In this document: in pieces, positions 49,035 to 57,605 of the stretch
Position numbering within the stretch: the first letter of the stretch is position 1
Layout of the letters: each line of letters begins with the position of its first letter
NCBI GenBank assembly: GCA_964582375.1
Contig: CAZORL010000004.1
Coordinates: forward strand, 22,071-86,070
From: CAKSQF01 sp964582375
Lineage (GTDB): Bacteria; Bacillota; Clostridia; Oscillospirales; CAG-272
Reading direction: 5' to 3'
Length of the DNA stretch: 64,000 bases
Notes under the pieces: model-generated
Told to the model about the DNA's origin: nothing
The model's input: the letters and a program-made list of their open reading frames with translations, nothing else
The model's database searches: none
Position numbers and translations under genes: made by a program

Positions 49035-50480
49035 ATGAAAACACTTGTAAAAATACCGCCGGAGATGTTCGGCAGATCGCTTCGTGACGCACTCGCACTT
49101 TTGGGATGCGAGCTGACTGCCGATTGCGGCGGCAGAGGCACATGCGGCAAGTGTATGGTCTTGCTCGCTGACGGCGAGCTTACCGACAAAACGGGTGTGC
49201 GCGTGTTGCCGTCGAATATCAAGATCAAAGCATGCGGAATGTTTTGTACCGATCGGGGTGCGACGGTAGAGGTGAATCTGCCGTCAATTATCGGCAAGCC
49301 GCGTGTGCATTCGAACGATGTCGGAGAGATCGTCTTTGCCGTCGATGTCGGGACGACCGCACTTGCCGCCTCCGCTGTTGACGCCGCCGACGGCAGAATA
49401 CTTGCCGAGGTCGAGTGCAAAAATCCGCAGTGTGTCTACGGCGCGGACGTGATGAGCAGAATAACCGCAGCGGAAAAATATCTGCCAATAATGAACAAGA
49501 TGCTCATCGATCGCCTTGACGGCATGGTCTTGTCACTTTTTGATGCTTTGGACAGACGACCATACCCGACCGTCGGTGCTTTGGCGGCAAATCCGACAAT
49601 GACTGCGCTCGCCTGCGGCATATCGCCTTCACCGATCGGCAGTTATCCGTTTGCTCTTCCTTTCGAGGACAGGATGACGATCACGCTCCCACACTCGGGT
49701 GTCAGACTCACGACTCTTCCGCTCGCATCCGCATTCATCGGTTCGGATGTACTGGTCGGCGCAACTCTTTACGATCTCGACAGGACGGATTCCTCGATCC
49801 TTTTTGCCGATCTCGGAACTAATGGCGAGATCATCCTTTCAAATAAAGGAGGGATCTGCGCCGCCTCTGCCGCCGCAGGACCTGCCCTCGAGGGTGCGGG
49901 TATCACCTGCGGTATGGCGGCAACCGACGGTGCGATAGTGTCACTGACGGGCACTCCCGACGGACGGCTTATCCCTCATACACTCGGAGATGTCCCACCC
50001 ATCGGCATATCGGCAAGCGGACTTTGCGATCTTGTCGCAATACTCACCGAGCTTGGTGAGATCGAACCGTCGGGAGCACTCTCGACCGATCCTTTTTATA
50101 TCGATCGGGATCATCGCGTGTTTATAACAGCCGAGGATGTCCGTGCCATCATGCTTGCCAAAGCCGCATTTCGCGCCGCCTGCGATCTTATAATTGAACA
50201 CGCAGGGCTTGTTTTCGGCGATATCGATACCCTGCTCGTCGCAGGCGGTATTGGGCGATCGCTAAATCGTTTTTCAGCCGCCTCGGTCGGACTTTTCTCA
50301 CCGATACTTGCGCCAAAAATAAAATTTGTCGGGAACAGCTCATTGCTCGGTGCCGCGCGAGCCGCTTGGGATAGAAATTTTGTTGAAAGGATAGAAAATT
50401 TGTCAAAAAAGACTGTCACGATCTCGCTTGCCGACTCGTCCTTGTTTAAGGATCGTTTTATCGGAGAGTTGCATTTTTGA
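49035..50480 (+). CDS. 2Fe-2S / ASKHA-domain protein (corrinoid activation type)
   Basis: A 481-aa protein. The N-terminal domain carries a 2Fe-2S ferredoxin motif CGGRGTCGKC (residues 31-40) with a later Cys (KACGMFC). The main part is an actin-like ATPase (ASKHA, DUF4445 type): FAVDVGTTALAASAVD, NPQCVYGADVMSRI, FADLGTNGEIIL, GPALEGAGITCGMAA, ISASGLCDLVA and LLVAGGIGRSLN. Proteins of this layout reductively activate corrinoid methyltransferases. At 481 aa it is shorter than classic members (about 600 aa). No corrinoid protein gene is adjacent, so its partner must lie elsewhere. Ribosome site AAAGGAGG. Confidence 0.88.
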   Translation: MKTLVKIPPEMFGRSLRDALALLGCELTADCGGRGTCGKCMVLLADGELTDKTGVRVLPSNIKIKACGMFCTDRGATVEVNLPSIIGKPRVHSNDVGEIVFAVDVGTTALAASAVDAADGRILAEVECKNPQCVYGADVMSRITAAEKYLPIMNKMLIDRLDGMVLSLFDALDRRPYPTVGALAANPTMTALACGISPSPIGSYPFALPFEDRMTITLPHSGVRLTTLPLASAFIGSDVLVGATLYDLDRTDSSILFADLGTNGEIILSNKGGICAASAAAGPALEGAGITCGMAATDGAIVSLTGTPDGRLIPHTLGDVPPIGISASGLCDLVAILTELGEIEPSGALSTDPFYIDRDHRVFITAEDVRAIMLAKAAFRAACDLIIEHAGLVFGDIDTLLVAGGIGRSLNRFSAASVGLFSPILAPKIKFVGNSSLLGAARAAWDRNFVERIENLSKKTVTISLADSSLFKDRFIGELHF

Positions 50481-50515
50481 AAATGTAAATTATTTAGCAT
50501 TTTTACAAAAATCCG

Positions 50516-50544
50516 TTGACAACGGCGTCTATAAATGGTAGAAT
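50516..50544 (+). promoter_or_regulatory. Promoter of the MBOAT-DHHW-DUF6688 operon
   Basis: TTGACA (50516-50521), 17 bp, TAGAAT (50539-50544). A small stem CCCGCAGTGCGGG lies in the leader before the MBOAT start. Confidence 0.75.
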
Positions 50545-50593
50545 AAAGCCATGTGAAAGAAAGGTGTCCCGCAGTGCGGGCGTTATGATATAA

Positions 50594-52033
50594 ATGGTAT
50601 TTTCAAGTCTGATTTTTGTCTTTTGTTTCTTCGTTCTTCATTTTGCCGCAATGGCACTTGCTCCGACTCTGCGAGCCAAAAATGCGGTGCTCCTCGTGTC
50701 ATCGCTGATCTTCTATATGTGGGGAGGCGCGGCATATCTCATCCTCATCTGCGGAATGGTCTTTATAAACTATGTCGGCTCGATAATTACCGATAAAGCC
50801 CCGAATGTGTATTACAGACGTGCGTTTATGATCATCACGGTCTCAGCCGATCTCCTGCTTCTCGCCTACTTTAAGTACACCGGCTTTCTCGCATCCAATC
50901 TGCACGCGCTTATCGGTATACCGAGTGAGATACCGCAGATCGCACTCCCGATCGGTATTTCGTTCTACACATTTCAGCTTCTTTCGTATACGGTCGATGT
51001 TTATCGCCGCGATGTTCCGGCACAAAAGAATTATTTTCTGCTTCTGCTTTACACGACCTCGTTCCATCAGTGTATCGCCGGTCCTATCGTTCGATACGCC
51101 GATGTCAATGATGAACTTCTCTCCCGCCGTGTCAAAGCGTCCGAACTAAGCGACGGAATAATGCGCTTTTCGATCGGCTTTTCCAAAAAAGCGATACTTG
51201 CAAATACCTGTGCGACGATAGCGGACAAGCTTTTGCCGTATAACACCGAGGCACTGAGGGCAAGCTCGGCGACAGCACTCATGCTCGGCGCGGCGGCGTA
51301 TATGTTTCAGATCTATTTTGATTTTTCCGCCTATTCGGATATGGCGATAGGTATGGGACTTATGACGGGCTTTCACTATAAGGAGAACTTCAATTATCCG
51401 TATACCGCAACGAGTGTGACCGATTTTTGGCGTCGCTGGCATATGTCGCTCTCGTCATTCTTCAGAGATTATGTCTATATTCCGCTCGGCGGAAGTCGCG
51501 TGTCGAAGGGGAGACATATGTTCAACCTTTTAGCTGTTTGGTTTCTTACCGGAATGTGGCATGGTGCAAGCTGGAACTTTATCTTTTGGGGGCTTTATTT
51601 CCTCGTCTTCCTGCTCTTTGAAAAATTTGTCTTGAGGCTCGATACCAAAAAGTCTCCTCGTCCGATAATGCGGATCCCACGCAGGCTTTATTTGCTTGTT
51701 GTAATATTCTTCAGCTGGATATTGTTCAGATTTTCGGATCTTTCAATGCTTTGGACAACGGTATGCGGCATATTCTGCCTGAACGGCAACAGCTTTTCCG
51801 ATCCGTCTACCGCACTTCTCTTTAAGAATTATATCTTCCTGCTGATATTTGCGGTCATTGCATGTACACCGCTTTATAAGAAAATTATCGAGCGTGCCGC
51901 CGCATCATACGGAGATCGCATCAGCATCGCTTATAATGTCTGGATGATCGTCTCCCCGATAATTCTCATTTTCTTCTCGTTTATATCCCTTGTCGGCGAC
52001 AGCTACAATCCGTTTATTTATTTTAATTTCTGA
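50594..52033 (+). CDS. MBOAT-family membrane O-acyltransferase
   Basis: A 479-aa protein with about ten membrane helices, AlgI-like. Key segments are ALPIGISFYTFQLLSYTVDVYR, QIYFDFSAYSDMAIGMGLMTGFHYKENFNYPY, SVTDFWRRWHMSLSSFFRDYVYIPLGGSR and the catalytic-His region LTGMWHGASWNFIFWGLYF. Family members move acyl (usually acetyl) groups across the membrane onto surface polysaccharides or peptidoglycan. The next gene encodes a DHHW protein, a usual extracytoplasmic partner. No good ribosome site is visible before the ATG at 50594. Confidence 0.94.
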   Translation: MVFSSLIFVFCFFVLHFAAMALAPTLRAKNAVLLVSSLIFYMWGGAAYLILICGMVFINYVGSIITDKAPNVYYRRAFMIITVSADLLLLAYFKYTGFLASNLHALIGIPSEIPQIALPIGISFYTFQLLSYTVDVYRRDVPAQKNYFLLLLYTTSFHQCIAGPIVRYADVNDELLSRRVKASELSDGIMRFSIGFSKKAILANTCATIADKLLPYNTEALRASSATALMLGAAAYMFQIYFDFSAYSDMAIGMGLMTGFHYKENFNYPYTATSVTDFWRRWHMSLSSFFRDYVYIPLGGSRVSKGRHMFNLLAVWFLTGMWHGASWNFIFWGLYFLVFLLFEKFVLRLDTKKSPRPIMRIPRRLYLLVVIFFSWILFRFSDLSMLWTTVCGIFCLNGNSFSDPSTALLFKNYIFLLIFAVIACTPLYKKIIERAAASYGDRISIAYNVWMIVSPIILIFFSFISLVGDSYNPFIYFNF

Positions 52034-52065
52034 TGCCCTGAAACTTGAAAAGGAGTTATACCGAA

Positions 52066-53649
52066 ATGAATGATAACAAAGATAAAAACGATAATCCAAA
52101 TGATATAAACGATCCCGAAAAGAAGGGCGAGATTGCCGAAGTTTCATCGGAAGAAAGGCAAAAGAAAAAAGTTCGTAAGGTGCGCCGTCGCGCGATCGTC
52201 CTTCAAGTGCAGATCGTCGCACTCTTTTTGGTGGTCTGCTTTGTTCTCGGAGCGTTTTTGCCTCTTCGCCAGACTTTCTCCGAGGAAGAAAAACGCGAGC
52301 TGACCAAATTTCCAACGCCCACATTCGAAACTTTGATGGACGGAAGCTTTTTCTCTCAGCTTGAGCTTTGGTATGCCGACACATATCCCTTCAGACAGAC
52401 GTGGATAAATGTCAATTCGGCGTTTTCGTCGCTTTTCGGCAAAAACGATCAGCAGGTCGTCGGAACATTGCCGAACGGCGGCGAATCGATACCGACGGTC
52501 AAGACCGACCAAAATATGGATTGGCTGAACCCTCCCATTCCGACCGCCGATCAAACCACCACGAAAAAACCGACAACATCGTCGCAGACCCCGACAACAA
52601 CAGATAAGCCGATTACCGATAAGCCGACCACAGATAAGCCGACTACCGACATCCCGATCACACCTCCGATCGATCTGCCGTCCGTAACGACAGGAGGCGA
52701 CAGTACACAAGACCCCGAAAATCTCGAAAAGATCAACGGTGCTTATCTTGACGGCGATACAGCCTACGAGCTTTACGGCTTTAACAAAAAATCAAGCGAC
52801 AGATATATCGCGCTCGTAAACGCTCTTGCAAATAAGATGAACGGTAAGGCTACCGTTTATCCGATCGTCGCACCGCTCTCTTACGGAATCAATCTCGATG
52901 CCGCGACACAGAAAAAATACGGAATGTCGGACGAGTCTCAGGCACTGATCTATATGTACTCGAACATGAACGATCTCGTCAAAAAGGTCTATACCTACAA
53001 TAACCTGCTCGCTCATAAGGATGAATATCTCTATTTCCGCACCGACCACCACTGGACGGCACTCGGAGCATATTACGCTTATGAGATGTTCTGTGCCCAT
53101 AAGGGAATCGCACCGATACCGCTCTCCGCTTATCAGGAGATCCGCTTTGACGGATTTGTCGGCACGATGTACGCCACCTGCAATAACCCGTCCGCAATGA
53201 AAGCGAACCCCGACACCGTTTATTCATGGGTTCCCAACGGAACGAATACCATGAAATTCTGGGCGGCAAAGAGTGCAGATCCGACCAAATGGAATGTCAT
53301 TCGCGATGTCTCGGGATGGAACTCGTCATCAAAATATAACGCCTTCATCGGCGGCGATAATCCCTACAGCGAGATCCATAACACAAGCAGAACCGACGGC
53401 TCGGCTTGCGTCGTCGTCAAAAATTCCTTCGGAAATGCATTCGTGCCCTTCCTCGTTGACCATTATGAGTATGTGTATGTCGTCGATCTGCGCTATTACG
53501 ATAAGTGGTCGGCAAGCTATAACGGCGGCAAGACCTTCTCACAACTTGTCGATGAAAAGGGAATCGCCGATATACTCATCGTCACGAACATCATAGCAAC
53601 AGGATCGTCGGGCATGCTCACGAGTATGGAAACTCTCTTCTCGAAATAA
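52066..53649 (+). CDS. DHHW-family protein (AlgX/AlgJ-like)
   Basis: A 527-aa protein: hydrophilic basic N-terminus (residues 1-45), one membrane anchor (IVLQVQIVALFLVVCFVLGAFL), a Thr/Pro/Asp-rich repetitive linker (TDKPTTDKPTTD near residue 190) and a C-terminal SGNH-like domain. The DHHW motif is in YFRTDHHWTALGAYYAYEMF, and the serine segment is ACVVVKNSFGNAFVPFL. The domain is related to AlgX/AlgJ acetylation proteins that work with MBOAT transferases. It starts 32 bp after the MBOAT stop and uses AGGAG. Confidence 0.92.
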   Translation: MNDNKDKNDNPNDINDPEKKGEIAEVSSEERQKKKVRKVRRRAIVLQVQIVALFLVVCFVLGAFLPLRQTFSEEEKRELTKFPTPTFETLMDGSFFSQLELWYADTYPFRQTWINVNSAFSSLFGKNDQQVVGTLPNGGESIPTVKTDQNMDWLNPPIPTADQTTTKKPTTSSQTPTTTDKPITDKPTTDKPTTDIPITPPIDLPSVTTGGDSTQDPENLEKINGAYLDGDTAYELYGFNKKSSDRYIALVNALANKMNGKATVYPIVAPLSYGINLDAATQKKYGMSDESQALIYMYSNMNDLVKKVYTYNNLLAHKDEYLYFRTDHHWTALGAYYAYEMFCAHKGIAPIPLSAYQEIRFDGFVGTMYATCNNPSAMKANPDTVYSWVPNGTNTMKFWAAKSADPTKWNVIRDVSGWNSSSKYNAFIGGDNPYSEIHNTSRTDGSACVVVKNSFGNAFVPFLVDHYEYVYVVDLRYYDKWSASYNGGKTFSQLVDEKGIADILIVTNIIATGSSGMLTSMETLFSK

Positions 53650-53665
53650 ATCGGAGAATGGCAGG

Positions 53666-54883
53666 ATGAACAGCAATACAAATGATGAAAAAAAGGGCGT
53701 CTTCCGCACGGTCAGGGATAGGATCGCATGCTCGGCGTTTATTGCAGAGGTCTTTCTCGTATTTCTTTCTGCGATATTTTTCGGAATTCTCGGTGCTGCG
53801 TCAAAATCAATTTTCGTAGGATTGATAATCGGTGTGCTGATCGGAATTCTCGCGGCGGCGACTTTTATCGACCTTGTCATACTGATCAGCCCGATCGAGC
53901 TGACAAGAAAAAATCCTCAGGCCATTTTCGCTCAGATTTTGAATGTCGTACTCGGCGTGTTGCTCTCGTGGCTTTGTTCGATAGATTTTAACGGCGATTG
54001 GTTCACCTCGATCTTCCCGGACGAGAAGCACCTGCCGATCTACTCCGAGGCAACTCCCACGATCGTGGTGCTGATCGCTCTCGGAATTGTCGGTTTCCTT
54101 GTCTGCAGATTTGTTCCGATGACAAAAATGCCGCCGATACCGACAGCACTTTCGCTTGCCGCACTCTATATCGGCACTGTGATATGGACAGTTTACGGCA
54201 TTCAAACGGCAAAGACGGTCTTCCTTGCCATCCCGTCCCTGAATTTTCTGATGCTTACAGGCTACACCCTTCGCCTTGTCGTCTCCGAAAGGGCAGAGTA
54301 TGAGCGTGAACATGAACGAAAAAAACTCTCGCCGATCGGTCGATTTTTCACAAAGGCATCGACCCTTCCGCTTGCCGCACTCATTTTTGCTCTGCCGATG
54401 CTTGGACTGATCGTGCTCGTGCTGACGCTTTTCGGTCAAGAACCGAATGCCGCAATACGCGCATGGACCGAGACGGCAGATTGGACGTTCTCCGCTCATC
54501 CGCGTCCTGCCGATCTGCCGTATGACGGACATTATCTTTGTACCGTCGCGGCACGCGGTCACGGACGGCTCGTCAAGCCTACCCGCATCGGAATACGTCA
54601 CGGTCATAAAATAACCGTAAACCGCCAACTCTCGGTCGCGAATGCGTTCGAGGAGCTGATATCCGAGCGAACGCCCCGATTCCATAGGGCACTCCGCAGT
54701 TTTTACGATAAACACGGCAGACCGATCGCTGAGAAGATCGAGACACCTGTTGCATCGGATGTCACATATCTCGTCATGAAACCGCTTGAATGGCTGTTTT
54801 TGCTTCTGCTCTATACATTCGACAGCACACCCGAGGACAGGATCGCTCTCCAATATCCGCATAGTCCATTCAAAAAAGCCTAA
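53666..54883 (+). CDS. DUF6688-like membrane protein
   Basis: A 405-aa protein with roughly seven predicted membrane helices (two near residues 25-75, then pairs up to residue 260) and a C-terminal cytoplasmic segment. That segment, DGHYLCTVAARGHGRLVKPTRIGIRHGHKITVNRQLSVANAFEELISERTPRFHRALRSFYDKHG, is the conserved core of DUF6688-type proteins. A final helix (PLEWLFLLLLYTF) follows. The function is unknown. It lies 16 bp after the DHHW gene, so it shares the transcript with the polymer-acylation pair. Confidence 0.75.
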   Translation: MNSNTNDEKKGVFRTVRDRIACSAFIAEVFLVFLSAIFFGILGAASKSIFVGLIIGVLIGILAAATFIDLVILISPIELTRKNPQAIFAQILNVVLGVLLSWLCSIDFNGDWFTSIFPDEKHLPIYSEATPTIVVLIALGIVGFLVCRFVPMTKMPPIPTALSLAALYIGTVIWTVYGIQTAKTVFLAIPSLNFLMLTGYTLRLVVSERAEYEREHERKKLSPIGRFFTKASTLPLAALIFALPMLGLIVLVLTLFGQEPNAAIRAWTETADWTFSAHPRPADLPYDGHYLCTVAARGHGRLVKPTRIGIRHGHKITVNRQLSVANAFEELISERTPRFHRALRSFYDKHGRPIAEKIETPVASDVTYLVMKPLEWLFLLLLYTFDSTPEDRIALQYPHSPFKKA

Positions 54884-54892
54884 ATACATAAA

Positions 54893-54925
54893 ATTTATCG
54901 GTCAACCGTCGGTTGACCGATAAAT
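54893..54925. terminator. Bidirectional terminator between DUF6688 and mscL
   Basis: A perfect 15-bp inverted repeat (ATTTATCGGTCAACC / GGTTGACCGATAAAT, 3-nt loop) between convergent genes. Confidence 0.88.
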
Positions 54926-54930
54926 CTGCG

Positions 54931-55503
54931 TTATTTGTCCTGCTTTTTCTCTTCGGGGAGCGTCCCGTTGGCAATCTGCAATTCCTTGAGGATCGACGCC
55001 AAAAGTTCGCTGTCTGTCGGCTTTTTCGGCTCTTCTTTCTTCGGAGGCTCCGGCTCCGGCTCTTTCAGCTTCCAGAACAGAAACCGCTTGCGACGCCGAA
55101 TGCCCGCTTTTGCCGCCTCCTCGACCTTGTCAACATGCTTTTTGAATGATTTTATGACCTTGAGCACGATAAACACAAACAGTGCCGTTATCAAGAATTG
55201 TATGATCGCTTGGATGAAACTGCCGTAACTGACTGCGATCTCGGTGGCAGTGACCTCGCCTGCCTCGTTCGTGACGGCAGGGCGGAGAATAAAATTAAGC
55301 TCGCTGAGATTGATGTCGCTGATAAAATAGTTTATAAACGGCGTGATGATGTTGTTGGCAAGCGATGTCACGATCGCGTTGAAGGTAGAGCCGATGACGA
55401 TCGCGGCGGCAAGATCGAATATGTTTCCTTTGTTGATGAATTTCTTAAATTCGCTGTGATACTCTGTTATGTTTTGCGATTTCTTTTTGCTCTTCTTTGA
55501 CAT
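54931..55503 (-). CDS. mscL: Large-conductance mechanosensitive channel
   Basis: A 190-aa MscL. The channel core shows EFKKFINKGNIFDLAAAIVIGSTFNAIVTSLANNIITPFINYFI in the first helix region and GSFIQAIIQFLITALFVFIVLKVI in the second. A charged cytoplasmic tail is extended by a Pro/Glu/Lys-rich segment (EPEPEPPKKEEPKKP) and ends in the usual C-terminal helix LLASILKELQ. Typical MscL is about 135-150 aa; the tail explains the excess. It opens under membrane tension to release solutes. GGAGG precedes the ATG at 55503. Confidence 0.95.
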   Translation of the reverse strand: MSKKSKKKSQNITEYHSEFKKFINKGNIFDLAAAIVIGSTFNAIVTSLANNIITPFINYFISDINLSELNFILRPAVTNEAGEVTATEIAVSYGSFIQAIIQFLITALFVFIVLKVIKSFKKHVDKVEEAAKAGIRRRKRFLFWKLKEPEPEPPKKEEPKKPTDSELLASILKELQIANGTLPEEKKQDK

Positions 55504-55525
55504 TTCACACCTCCGATTTTTACAT

Positions 55526-55554
55526 ATTTTATCACAAGCGACCGACTTTGTCAA
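55526..55554 (-). promoter_or_regulatory. mscL promoter
   Basis: TTGACA (55549-55554), 17 bp, TAAAAT (55526-55531) on the minus strand. Confidence 0.78.
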
Positions 55555-55604
55555 TATGAAACCCCGAAAATAAAGAAATATTTTTTTATTTTTACAGATA
55601 ACGG

Positions 55605-55633
55605 TTGATTTTTGGCAAATAATATGCTACAAT
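55605..55633 (+). promoter_or_regulatory. suf promoter
   Basis: TTGATT (55605-55610), 17 bp, TACAAT (55628-55633). Confidence 0.7.
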
Positions 55634-55675
55634 ATAAAGGTGTGTAATAACACTTTTGGATAAATAAAGTATAAC

Positions 55676-55723
55676 ATGAAAGGATGCTCAAAGCAGCATA
55701 GCCAAGTAAAATGCTTGAAATAA
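55676..55723 (+). CDS. Possible 15-residue Cys-containing leader peptide upstream of sufC
   Basis: An ATG at 55676 opens a 15-codon frame (MKGCSKQHSQVKCLK) whose TAA at 55721-55723 overlaps the sufC start by 13 nt in another frame. It holds two cysteines. Its own ribosome site is weak. sufC has no clear Shine-Dalgarno of its own, so coupling to this ORF is possible. Chance occurrence cannot be excluded. Confidence 0.3.
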   Translation: MKGCSKQHSQVKCLK

Positions 55724-56427
55724 AAAATCTGTCTTATTCAGTCGGCGGGGTGTCTATCCTTCACGATATTAACCTCACCGTAAATGAACGCTTCGTTGCC
55801 ATAACGGGACCTAACGGCTCGGGTAAATCGACACTCGCAAAGCTGATTGCCGGAATAATCACCCCTGACTGCGGTCAGATCATTCTCGACGGTAAGGATA
55901 TAACTGATTTGTCGGTCACCGACAGAGCAAGGGCGGGTATCAGCTTCGCCTTCCAACAGCCGGTTAGATTTAAGGGGATCACCGTTATCGACCTGCTCTC
56001 GCTCGCAAGCGGCAAAAAGCTCTCTGCCGCCGCCGCATGCGCATATCTCTCCGAGGTCGGGCTTTGCGCAAAGGATTATGTCAACCGTGAGGTCAATGCC
56101 TCGCTTTCTGGCGGCGAACTCAAGAGGATCGAGATAGCAATGGCACTCGCCCGTTCGACCTCTCTGACCGTTTTTGATGAGCCTGAGGCGGGCATCGATC
56201 TTTGGTCGTTCAACAGCCTTATAAAAGTTTTTGAGTCCATGTACGAAAAAACTCGCGGCTCTATCATGATAATCTCGCACCAGGAAAGAATACTTAATAT
56301 TGCCGATAAGATCGTTCTTCTGCGCGCGGGCGAGATCGAAAAGATCGGTACAAAGGATGAGATAATGCCAGCACTTCTCTCAAACGGTATATCGTCGGCA
56401 GGATGTCGCTTAACCGAGGGAAATTGA
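55711..56427 (+). CDS. sufC: SufC-like ABC ATPase of Fe-S cluster assembly
   Basis: A 238-aa soluble ABC ATPase: Walker A GPNGSGKSTLAKLI (residues 34-47), Q-loop FAFQQPVRFKG, signature LSGGELKRIEIAMAL, Walker B LTVFDEPEAGIDLW and H-loop ISHQERIL. SufC powers the SufB/SufD scaffold. With a single SufB-type gene behind it and no sufS, sufU or sufD adjacent, the locus resembles the minimal two-gene SUF (SmsCB) arrangement of anaerobes. The gene starts without an evident ribosome site. Confidence 0.9.
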   Translation: MLEIKNLSYSVGGVSILHDINLTVNERFVAITGPNGSGKSTLAKLIAGIITPDCGQIILDGKDITDLSVTDRARAGISFAFQQPVRFKGITVIDLLSLASGKKLSAAAACAYLSEVGLCAKDYVNREVNASLSGGELKRIEIAMALARSTSLTVFDEPEAGIDLWSFNSLIKVFESMYEKTRGSIMIISHQERILNIADKIVLLRAGEIEKIGTKDEIMPALLSNGISSAGCRLTEGN

Positions 56428-56443
56428 AAGGAGATCGCCGAGA

Positions 56444-57370
56444 ATGGAACTTGATAAAATACAACTTGAGCTTTTGAAGCAGGTCGCCGATCTCGAGGGT
56501 ATCCCGAAGGGCGCGTATAACCTCCGCGTGGACGGCAAATCGTTCGGCAGGCGTGACAGCGAGCATATACACATTGTCCCGAAGACCGACGGCAAATCGG
56601 GTATCGATATCTATATCGATGAGGGCACGAAAAACGAGTCGGTTCATATCCCCGTAATTCTCGATCAGACCGGACTGCACGATATGGTCTATAACGATTT
56701 CCATGTCGCAAAGGGTGCGGATGTCGTTATCGTCGCAGGATGCGGCATCGATAACTGCGGCAGCGGCAGTTCTGAGCACAGCGGAATACATTCATTCTAC
56801 CTCGATGAGGGCGCAAGGGTCAAGTATATCGAAAAGCATTACGGACAGGGAAGCGGTGACGGCGAGAGAGTAATGAACCCCAAAACCGTCGTTCACCTTG
56901 CCAAGGACGCATATATGCTCATGGAGACCGCACAGATCGGCGGTATCGATTCCACTGAACGCTCGACCGAGGCAAAGGTTGGGCAGGGCGCGACACTTGT
57001 TGTCCATGAAAAGATCATGACTCACGGCAGACAACACGCAAATACCGACTTTGAGGTCGAGCTTTGCGGCGACGATGCAACAGCCCATGTCGTCTCACGT
57101 TCGGTCGCAAAAGAAGATTCGACACAGCAGTTCAATTCGCATGTCGTCGGCAGTGCGCGCTGTAACGGCAGAACCGAGTGTGACGCAATTATCATGGATA
57201 ACGCACGCGTCGGAGCAATTCCTCAGATCGTTGCCGCACATCCCGAAGCGGCACTCGTTCATGAGGCTGCGATCGGCAGGATCGCGGGCGAACAGCTGAT
57301 AAAGCTTATGACCCTCGGACTTACCGAAAAAGAGGCTGAAAACGAGATAATAAACGGATTTCTCAAATAA
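56444..57370 (+). CDS. SufB/SufD-family Fe-S scaffold protein, short form
   Basis: A 308-aa protein of the SufBD beta-helix family, shorter than SufB (about 465 aa). Recognised segments are NESVHIPVILDQTGLHDMVYNDFHVAKGADVVIVAGCGIDNCGSG, HSGIHSFYLDEGARVKYIEKHYGQG, and the late EAALVHEAAIGRIAGEQLIKLMTLGLTEKEAENEIINGFLK with the conserved HE. It has two Cys in VAGCGIDNCG. It lies 16 bp after sufC. It most likely acts as the scaffold of the minimal SUF system. KGE or AGE start residues could not be checked. Confidence 0.88.
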   Translation: MELDKIQLELLKQVADLEGIPKGAYNLRVDGKSFGRRDSEHIHIVPKTDGKSGIDIYIDEGTKNESVHIPVILDQTGLHDMVYNDFHVAKGADVVIVAGCGIDNCGSGSSEHSGIHSFYLDEGARVKYIEKHYGQGSGDGERVMNPKTVVHLAKDAYMLMETAQIGGIDSTERSTEAKVGQGATLVVHEKIMTHGRQHANTDFEVELCGDDATAHVVSRSVAKEDSTQQFNSHVVGSARCNGRTECDAIIMDNARVGAIPQIVAAHPEAALVHEAAIGRIAGEQLIKLMTLGLTEKEAENEIINGFLK

Positions 57371-57390
57371 ATATATAATATCAAATATCA

Positions 57391-57428
57391 CCTCGAAACG
57401 ACAACCGAAGTTTCGGGGTAATATTTTT
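57391..57428 (+). terminator. suf operon terminator
   Basis: A 9-bp stem CCTCGAAAC / GTTTCGGGG (one G-U pair) is followed by TAATATTTTTG. Confidence 0.8.
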
Positions 57429-57435
57429 GTGCTCT

Positions 57436-57462
57436 TTAGCACTCTATATTCACGAGTGCTAA
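57436..57462 (+). promoter_or_regulatory. CIRCE element (HrcA operator) upstream of hsp20
   Basis: A perfect TTAGCACTC-N9-GAGTGCTAA inverted repeat, the canonical HrcA binding site, lies 144 bp before the hsp20 start. Candidate promoters follow it (a TATAAT at 57514-57519, or TTTACA at 57466-57471). HrcA itself is not in the window. Confidence 0.93.
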
Positions 57463-57605
57463 CAGTTTACATAAAAATAATATGAATGTAACAAAATATC
57501 CGAAAATACGGGTTATAATATAAGTGTCGATAGGAAATCGACAAGCACTCACGACAAGTGATTGCGAAAACGCTTACAAGCTAACAAACAAAGGAGGATT
57601 TTATT

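Noticed and set aside
53807..54889. 360-codon open frame antisense to the DUF6688 gene
   Set aside because: The plus-strand gene has good context and membrane topology; the antisense product is rich in Cys, His and Arg as expected of a shadow.
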